Positions 58,891-64,000 of a stretch of DNA of 64,000 nt are shown here, in pieces. The DNA lies in contig JAFQMD010000008.1 in assembly GCA_017396365.1 (NCBI GenBank), forward strand, positions 1-64,000. Reading direction: 5' to 3'. Source of the stretch: Clostridia bacterium (lineage in GTDB: Bacteria; Bacillota; Clostridia; Christensenellales; Borkfalkiaceae). The notes under the pieces were generated by a model. That model was not told the origin of the DNA and made no database searches. It saw only the letters and a list, made by a program, of their open reading frames with translations. The stretch's first letter is position 1. Every line of letters begins with the position of its first letter. The position numbers and the translations under genes are program-made.

Positions 58891-59886
58891 TTATAACAAT
58901 TCTATTCCTAAATTTTTACATTTTTCTTCGTTTTCTCTGTCCCAGTAACTCGCTTGAACTTCGCCGACGTGGGCTCTGCCTAAAAGCAACATACAAAGCC
59001 GTGACTGACCTATTCCACCGCCGATTGTAAGCGGTAGTTCGCCGTTTAAAATAAATTGATGGTAAGCGTATTTTAATCTTTCGGTATTGTTTGATTTTTC
59101 AAGTTGATAAATTAAAGTTTTCTTGTCTACTCTAATTCCCATGCTCGAAATTTCCAACGCCATATCTAAAACTTCGTGATAAAAGAGTAAATCGCCGTTT
59201 AATGTCCAGTCGTCGTAGTCGGGCGCTCGCTTATCGTGCGGTTTTCCGTTTTCTAAATCCTTTCCTATTCCTATAATAAAGACCGTTTTATATTTTTTAG
59301 TTATTAAATACTCTCTTTCTTTTTCCGTTTTATTTGGGTATAAATTAAAAAGTTCTTGACTGTCTATAAAAAATACGTCATTACAAATTTCAACGCCACT
59401 AAAGCCTTTATTTTTTAAAAATTCGCTCGTTTTATAAATTGCGTTTACGATTTTTTTGACAGTATTTTTTAAAAATTCAACGTTTCTTTCTTTGACGCTT
59501 ATTACCTTTTCCCAGTCCCATTGATCGACGTAGATAGAGTGCGTTTCGTCTAAATTTTCATCTCTTCTAATTGCCGTCATATCGGTATATAAGCCTTTTC
59601 CTATCGAAAAATCGTATTTTTTAAGCGCTAATCTTTTCCATTTTGCAAGTGATTGCACTATTTCGAGTTTTTTACCGTCTTTTAAAATATCAAAAGATAC
59701 TTTTCTTTCTACTCCGCTCAAATCGTCTTGAAGTCCACTTTCTTTAGTAACTAAAAGTGGAGCGGAAACTCTCGTTAAATTTAGTTCTTTAGCAAGATTT
59801 CTTTCAAATTTATCTTTAATTATTTTTATATATTTCTGTTTTTCTATAACACTTAACTTTTGATATTTTTCACTTACAAATTTCAT
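58891..59886 (-). CDS. asnA: Aspartate--ammonia ligase (asparagine synthetase A)
   Basis: 331 residues, the usual AsnA length. It makes asparagine from aspartate, ammonia and ATP and is related to class II aspartyl-tRNA synthetases. Conserved segments: GLQDDLSGVERKVSF, SIYVDQWDWEKVI, RAPDYDDW and TIGGGIGQSRLCMLLL (class II motif 3-like). It lies seven bases after rsmG on the same strand, so they may be co-transcribed. Confidence 0.95.
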   Translation of the reverse strand: MKFVSEKYQKLSVIEKQKYIKIIKDKFERNLAKELNLTRVSAPLLVTKESGLQDDLSGVERKVSFDILKDGKKLEIVQSLAKWKRLALKKYDFSIGKGLYTDMTAIRRDENLDETHSIYVDQWDWEKVISVKERNVEFLKNTVKKIVNAIYKTSEFLKNKGFSGVEICNDVFFIDSQELFNLYPNKTEKEREYLITKKYKTVFIIGIGKDLENGKPHDKRAPDYDDWTLNGDLLFYHEVLDMALEISSMGIRVDKKTLIYQLEKSNNTERLKYAYHQFILNGELPLTIGGGIGQSRLCMLLLGRAHVGEVQASYWDRENEEKCKNLGIELL

Positions 59887-59893
59887 AGCCTTT

Positions 59894-60580
59894 TTATAAC
59901 GGATTTTTTCTTTCTTTTCCGTTTCCTCTCGGATATTTTTCCGCTGTTAAACTTATTTTTTCAATTTCAATAATAGTTCTTTGACCTTCTTCTAAAAGTT
60001 CGTATTTATCTATTTTTTTAATACTTCCACCTAAAATTTTAACCGCGTTTTTCGCCTCTTTAATCTCTTCTTCTAAACCGCCTTTTAAAGCGATAAAACT
60101 ACCGCCTTTTTTAACGAAAGGAATACAATATTCGCAAAGAGTATTAAGCCTTGCAACAGCCCTCGCAGTAGCGTGGTCAAATTTTTCTCTATACTTTTTA
60201 TCCTTTCCAAAGTCCTCGGCTCTACCGTTTAAAATTTCAACGTTATCTAATTTTAAACCTTTTACTACTTCACCTAAAAACAAACATTTTTTACCAGTTG
60301 ATTCAACCAAAGTAAAATTTAAATCTCTTCTTAAAATTTTAAGCGGAATAGAAGGAAACCCTCCACCCGAACCTATTTCTATTACCGACGCGTTTTGTTT
60401 AAAATAATCTTTTGCGCAGGCGCTGTCTAAAAAGTGTTTTATATAAATTTCTTTTTCTTCAGTTATCGTAGTTATATTAAACTTTTCGTTATAAAAAAGA
60501 AGAATATTTTTAAATTCTATAAAATTTTCTATTTGTCTTTGAGAAAGTTCAATACCTTTTCTTAAAAAAATCTCTTTCAT
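59894..60580 (-). CDS. rsmG: 16S rRNA (guanine(527)-N(7))-methyltransferase
   Basis: 228 residues. The SAM-binding motif VIEIGSGGGFPSIPL and the following LVESTGKKCLFLGEV are characteristic of RsmG (GidB). It methylates G527 of 16S rRNA; loss gives low-level streptomycin resistance. In many Firmicutes it follows mnmG near the origin; here it lies on the minus strand, next to asnA, with the origin-like region upstream. The C-terminus is Lys/Arg-rich. Confidence 0.94.
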   Translation of the reverse strand: MKEIFLRKGIELSQRQIENFIEFKNILLFYNEKFNITTITEEKEIYIKHFLDSACAKDYFKQNASVIEIGSGGGFPSIPLKILRRDLNFTLVESTGKKCLFLGEVVKGLKLDNVEILNGRAEDFGKDKKYREKFDHATARAVARLNTLCEYCIPFVKKGGSFIALKGGLEEEIKEAKNAVKILGGSIKKIDKYELLEEGQRTIIEIEKISLTAEKYPRGNGKERKNPL

Positions 60581-60599
60581 AGTTATATATTACCACAAC

Positions 60600-61005
60600 C
60601 AAAAAAAACTTTCAATTAAAAGTTATCCTTATAAAAAATCTTTTTTATTGACGAACGTTGATAAGTATTGATAACTTTATGGATAACTCTTTTATTTTAG
60701 TTTATTTTATACTTTTGCCTTAAATTGATTGCTTTTTTTTCAGTTATTATTTATAATAATATATATATTATTATACAATAGTAATTTACCTTTTGGGAAA
60801 ACTATAAAAAAGTTATCAATAATTTATTAACTTTCATTTTTACTTATCAATCGTTTATCCACTTTATTTTTAAAATTATCAACTTTAAAAAATTACGATA
60901 AATAAAGGAATTTTAATAAAAATAGAGCACTTTTCCATAAATTCATATTCCATACTATTACTACTATTAAATTAATCTATAAAAAATATAATTTCAATCG
61001 AGGAA
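60600..61005. other. Candidate replication origin between rsmG and dnaN
   Basis: A 430-bp gene-free gap between divergent genes. DnaA-box-like sites: 60678-60686 (minus, 8/9) and 60855-60863 (plus, 8/9), plus several weaker TTATCAAT/C and TTATCCTTA sites around 60623, 60655-60675, 60811, 60844 and 60877. A very A+T-rich stretch with ATATATATTATTAT lies at 60745-60775 and could be the unwinding element. No perfect TTATCCACA is present. Confidence 0.62.
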
Positions 61006-61010
61006 CACAC

Positions 61011-62114
61011 ATGAAAATTATCGTAAACGGAAACGACCTTTCAAATGCAGTAATGAAAGTATCGAAAGCAATCAGCGTAAAGACTACGAATCCTATTTTA
61101 GAAGGTATAAAATTATCCGTACAAGGCGATTTGTTGACGTTGTCTGCAACGGATATGGAAATTGCTATTGAAAAAACTATAATAAGCGATACCTTTATGG
61201 AAGGTAAAACGGTAGTTCCGGGTAAAATTTTTGCAGAGTTCGTTAAAAAACTTGAAAATGAAGAACAAGTAGAACTCGTTTTAGAAGAAGATTCTAAACT
61301 TAAAATAGTTTACGGCTCTTCCGAAGTATATTTATCCGTTCTTTCAGCAGATCAATTTCCAAGTATTGAAAAAACGAGTAGAGAAAACGCCTTTTCCTTA
61401 CTTCAAAAAGATTTTAAAGACCTTATAAATAAAACTGTATTTTCTTGTTCAACCGACGAAAGTAGGCCGATACTTAAAGGTTGTTTGTTTGAAATTGAAG
61501 ACGACGAATTAACTTGCGTTGCTATCGACGGTTTTAGGCTTGCCGTAGCAAAGAAAAAAGTTAGAAATTTAAACGATTCTTTCAAGGTAGTAGTTCCTGC
61601 GCGTTCTTTAAATGAAATTTGTAGATTACTTGAAAACGACGACCAAGAAATTACCTTTATAAACGAAGGTAACAAGTTTATGATTGAAGTTGAACAAACG
61701 GTATTTATAACGAGGCTTTTAGAAGGAAATTTCGTAAACTATAAACAAATAATTCCAAACGAGTTTTTAACGACGGTAAAAGTAAGTAAAATTGCTTTTT
61801 TAAGCAGTTTAGAAAGGGCTACGGTAGTTGCTAAAGAGTCTAAAAATTTAGTAAAACTCGATATCAAAGAAAATTATATAAACGTTTCGGCAAACAGCGA
61901 GAGCGGTAACGTAAACGAAAACGTAATTATAAATTTAGAAGGTAAAGATTTATCGATTGCTTTTAACTCTAAGTATCTTTGCGACGCGCTAAAAGCATCA
62001 GGGGATGAATTTGTGAATATTTACTTAAACAGTTCAATTTCTCCGTGCGTAATAAAACCTTACTCTGGCGACGAATATCTCTATTTAATTCTTCCTATTC
62101 GTATAAATTCATAA
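61011..62114 (+). CDS. dnaN: DNA polymerase III beta subunit (sliding clamp)
   Basis: 367 residues, three clamp domains of about 120 residues. N-terminal MKIIVNGNDLSNAVMKVSKAI; family motifs TNPILEGIKL, FSCSTDESRPILKGCLFE, AIDGFRLA and the C-terminal YLILPIRI, part of the protein-binding pocket (M/L-P-x-R). It forms the ring that tethers the polymerase. dnaA, usually directly upstream, is missing; the candidate origin lies there instead. CGAGGA precedes the ATG. Confidence 0.96.
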   Translation: MKIIVNGNDLSNAVMKVSKAISVKTTNPILEGIKLSVQGDLLTLSATDMEIAIEKTIISDTFMEGKTVVPGKIFAEFVKKLENEEQVELVLEEDSKLKIVYGSSEVYLSVLSADQFPSIEKTSRENAFSLLQKDFKDLINKTVFSCSTDESRPILKGCLFEIEDDELTCVAIDGFRLAVAKKKVRNLNDSFKVVVPARSLNEICRLLENDDQEITFINEGNKFMIEVEQTVFITRLLEGNFVNYKQIIPNEFLTTVKVSKIAFLSSLERATVVAKESKNLVKLDIKENYINVSANSESGNVNENVIINLEGKDLSIAFNSKYLCDALKASGDEFVNIYLNSSISPCVIKPYSGDEYLYLILPIRINS

Positions 62115-62141
62115 AAAATAATAAATAGTGAAGAATAAAAG

Positions 62142-62170
62142 TTGACAAACCAACTTAAAAAAAGTATAAT
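62142..62170 (+). promoter_or_regulatory. Promoter of the rpmH-rnpA-yidD operon
   Basis: TTGACA (62142-62147), 17-base spacer, TATAAT (62165-62170), a full consensus match about 70 bases upstream of rpmH. Confidence 0.88.
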
Positions 62171-62241
62171 TGCAAAGCAAGTTTTAATTATTTTATAATA
62201 ATTTAGTAAAAAGAAAAATAAAAGAAAAAGGAAGTAATATT

Positions 62242-62376
62242 ATGAAAAGAACTTACCAACCAAAAAAGAAAACCAGAAATAAGGTTCACGGCTTTAGAAA
62301 AAGAATGGCAACTTCAAGCGGAAGAAAAGTATTAAAGAGAAGAAGAAATAAGGGTCGTAAAAGACTTACTTACTAA
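62242..62376 (+). CDS. rpmH: 50S ribosomal protein L34
   Basis: 44 residues, [20 protein letters not shown] then [20 protein letters not shown], ending RLTY: the universal L34 sequence pattern. AAGGAAG precedes the ATG. It is the first gene of the rpmH-rnpA-yidD set and is too short for most gene-length cut-offs. Confidence 0.97.
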   Translation: MKRTYQPKKKTRNKVHGFRKRMATSSGRKVLKRRRNKGRKRLTY

Positions 62377-62382
62377 AAAGCG

Positions 62383-62700
62383 TTGATTTATAGACTTAAA
62401 AAACAAAGTGATTTTGATAAAATTTTTAAAAAAGGAAAAAAAGTTTACGCAAAGTCACTTATGATGCTTTATTTCGAGTCGGATACTTTCAAAATAGGTT
62501 ATTCTGTAAGTAAAAAACACGGCAAAGCAGTAAAAAGGAATAGAATTAAAAGACTTCTCCGCGCTTCTGCGAGAGAAGTCTTTAGAGATTTTTCTAAAAA
62601 TATTCACGTTGTATTTTTACCAAAGGTACAACAAAATTATTCTTTCAGAGAATACGTAAAAGACATGTCTTTCGTTTTAAAAAAGGAAAATCTTAAATGA
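62383..62700 (+). CDS. rnpA: Ribonuclease P protein component
   Basis: 105 residues. The start RLKKQSDFDKIFKKGKK and the RNR motif KHGKAVKRNRIKRLLRASAR are diagnostic. It binds RNase P RNA for tRNA 5' maturation. The start is TTG, six bases after the rpmH stop, without a clear Shine-Dalgarno, so translation is probably coupled to rpmH. It overlaps yidD by four bases (ATGA). Confidence 0.95.
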   Translation: MIYRLKKQSDFDKIFKKGKKVYAKSLMMLYFESDTFKIGYSVSKKHGKAVKRNRIKRLLRASAREVFRDFSKNIHVVFLPKVQQNYSFREYVKDMSFVLKKENLK

Positions 62701-62945
62701 AATTTTTAAATAAATTCTTTATAAAATTATTAAAGTTCTATAAAAAATTTATATCCGGCAGTTTAAAATCCGGATGTATTTTTACGCCAACTTGTAGCGA
62801 ATATGCAATGGAAGCGTTAGAAAAACATAATTTTTTCGTAAGTATAGGGCTAATAATATGGAGAATACTGCGTTGTAATTCTTTAAACAAGGGTGGATTT
62901 GATCCAGTTCCTGACAATTTATCTAAAAAAAAGTGGCTTGTTTAA
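62697..62945 (+). CDS. yidD: Membrane protein insertion efficiency factor YidD
   Basis: 82 residues. Amphipathic N-terminus (KFLNKFFIKLLKFYKKFIS), then SGCIFTPTCSEYAMEAL and RILRCNSLNKGGFDPVP: the conserved CxxxPTCSxY and RC-P-GGxDPVP pattern. It assists YidC at the membrane surface. Coupled to rnpA by overlap; yidC follows after 50 bases with its own ribosome binding site. Confidence 0.95.
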   Translation: MKFLNKFFIKLLKFYKKFISGSLKSGCIFTPTCSEYAMEALEKHNFFVSIGLIIWRILRCNSLNKGGFDPVPDNLSKKKWLV

Positions 62946-62994
62946 AGAAAGGCTATTTTTTGATACAATAAAATAGTCTTAAATAAGGAGAATA

Positions 62995-64000
62995 ATGGGT
63001 TTATTAAATTTATTATCGTCGATATTTTTACCTTCGTTCGGTGATTTAGGCGGTTCGGCAAGTTACGACTGGCTTAGCAAAATAATAGCGGGGCTTATAG
63101 GTTTTGTAGGCGACGTTGGCGTAGGTATTATACTTTTTACTCTCATTTTAAAATTGATTACTCTTCCCCTTGATATTTATTCAAGAGCGTCTATGAAGAA
63201 AAATAATCTTAAAATGGAGATGATGAAAGACGACCTTGAAAAATTAAAAAAACAATATAAAAATAACGAGCAATTATATCAGCAGAAAATGATGTCTTTA
63301 TATAAAAAGAACGGTTATTCTGCATTTTCGGCTTGTTTACCTACTATAATTACACTTATTTTCTTTATAGTAGTTATAGGCGCGTTCAACACTTATTCGC
63401 GTATTGCGGACAGAGAAGTTTTTGTTGAAATGGGCAAGGCTTACGACGTTTGTTTAGATTCCTTCGTTGAAAAAGACGGTGAAGGAAACGACGTTGGCTC
63501 TTTAATTAAAGGCGAAGGTTCACAGGCTTACGTTTTAAATATAAACAAGGCTTTAGAAGGTGGCGAAAGCACTAGTAATTTTAGCGTTTATTTTAACGGT
63601 TATCAAAAAGATACGGTTAATACCGATACTTCAAAATACACCTTAAATTACGCGGAATTCGTAAAGGCAAACAACTCTTTAGTAACTGCTTATCCTACCC
63701 TTGCAGGCTATATTAAAGATGGTAAATTCGACTATCAAAACACCGAACTTTTAAACAGAGTTGAAGTTGATTTTCATACTTTTATAGTTAAAAAATTAAA
63801 TTTAAGTAAAGATAATATTGACGCTTTAGAAAAGCAAGGTATTATAAAAGTTTCAGAACAAACTTATTCTATTTTAGATAAATCTGCATTTTACGGCAAA
63901 TATCAAAGTGAGTATATGCAAAAAAATTCCGACGGGTCTGTCGTAATTAAATATTCTGAAATAGAAAAAAATAGCGAAATGCAAACGCTTTTATATCAAA
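62995..64000 (+). CDS. yidC: Membrane protein insertase YidC/OxaA, 5' part
   Basis: 335 codons visible; the gene runs off the right edge. It inserts proteins into the membrane, alone or with SecYEG. Helix 1 is about 30-61 (FTLILKLITLPLDIY), with Lys53 where Gram-positive YidC usually has the hydrophilic-groove Arg. The cytoplasmic coiled coil is about 64-105 (KMEMMKDDLEKLKKQYKNN), helix 2 about 113-133. After residue 140, at least 195 residues pass without another helix; this external loop is usually short. No lipobox. AAGGAG precedes the ATG. Confidence 0.93.
   Translation, partial: MGLLNLLSSIFLPSFGDLGGSASYDWLSKIIAGLIGFVGDVGVGIILFTLILKLITLPLDIYSRASMKKNNLKMEMMKDDLEKLKKQYKNNEQLYQQKMMSLYKKNGYSAFSACLPTIITLIFFIVVIGAFNTYSRIADREVFVEMGKAYDVCLDSFVEKDGEGNDVGSLIKGEGSQAYVLNINKALEGGESTSNFSVYFNGYQKDTVNTDTSKYTLNYAEFVKANNSLVTAYPTLAGYIKDGKFDYQNTELLNRVEVDFHTFIVKKLNLSKDNIDALEKQGIIKVSEQTYSILDKSAFYGKYQSEYMQKNSDGSVVIKYSEIEKNSEMQTLLYQ

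Noticed and set aside
1-64000. tRNA, rRNA, T-box or other known riboswitches
   Set aside because: I looked for T-arm-like sequences, T-box GGTGG motifs upstream of gltX and asnA, and common riboswitch cores and found none that could be supported by eye; a tRNAscan-SE and Infernal run would settle this.

Overview
The window looks like a chromosomal segment of an uncultured, low-G+C Gram-positive bacterium of the Clostridia, probably a gut lineage. This is inferred from consensus TTGACA-N17-TATAAT promoters and strong GGAGG ribosome binding sites, a CIRCE heat-shock operator, the DapF/DapL lysine route, type III glutamine synthetase, a YyaC-type protein of spore formers, an IscR-IscS-IscU operon, and several surface lipoproteins with leucine-rich or Cys/His repeats. 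No species can be named from the sequence. No tRNA, rRNA, CRISPR array, insertion sequence or prophage was seen.

Layout. 1-5.1 kb: minus-strand metabolic genes (CrtI-like oxidoreductase, ferredoxin-thioredoxin-reductase-like protein, Cof phosphatase, membrane protein, cytidylate-kinase-like protein). 5.3-14.5 kb: an 8.5-kb gene for a 2839-residue lipoprotein with a tandem Cys/His repeat tract, downstream of a small-multidrug-export-family gene. 14.6-22.4 kb: TtcA, two lipoproteins, a HAD phosphatase, CIRCE-controlled Hsp20, DapF, DapL and MalQ. 22.5-32.1 kb: MscS and a surface protein diverge from a sporulation-type amidase, a UvrD helicase with an inserted exonuclease, GlnN and FucO. A dense DnaA-box cluster lies at 25.02-25.12 kb, at the divergence point. 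32.1-33.4 kb: no metabolic genes; a run of micro-hairpins, a divergent pair of small Xre/Cro-type genes with two operators, and repeats. 33.4-40.3 kb: GAPDH, ABC-F protein, PadR-DUF1700-DUF4097 operon, YyaC, CvpA. 40.3-47.3 kb: FtsH with a repeat-filled leader, ParB, a membrane-anchored Mrr-like nuclease, and the isc operon. 47.4-58.9 kb: BspA-like LRR lipoprotein, Phd-Doc, inositol-monophosphatase-like protein, transporter, GltX, dipeptidase, SLOG protein, papain-like protein, LRR lipoprotein, Fe-S aldo/keto reductase. 58.9-64 kb: AsnA, RsmG, a probable origin, DnaN, RpmH, RnpA, YidD and the start of YidC.

Genes normally clustered at the bacterial origin (yyaC, parB, rsmG, dnaN, rpmH, rnpA, yidD, yidC) are present but spread out and reordered, and dnaA and parA are absent from the window. 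Two regions could be replication origins: the rsmG-dnaN gap and the 25-kb DnaA-box cluster.

The least explained signal is a family of long intergenic elements at about 2.3, 33.2, 40.8 and 45.1 kb. They keep a common architecture (an imperfect outer stem, a small hairpin and a long hairpin) while the stem sequences change with compensating substitutions. At three loci the element ends next to the stop codon of a minus-strand gene; at the fourth it fills the ftsH leader. A second, shorter dispersed motif, TATAAGTYGATTAT, occurs six times exactly and only between genes.
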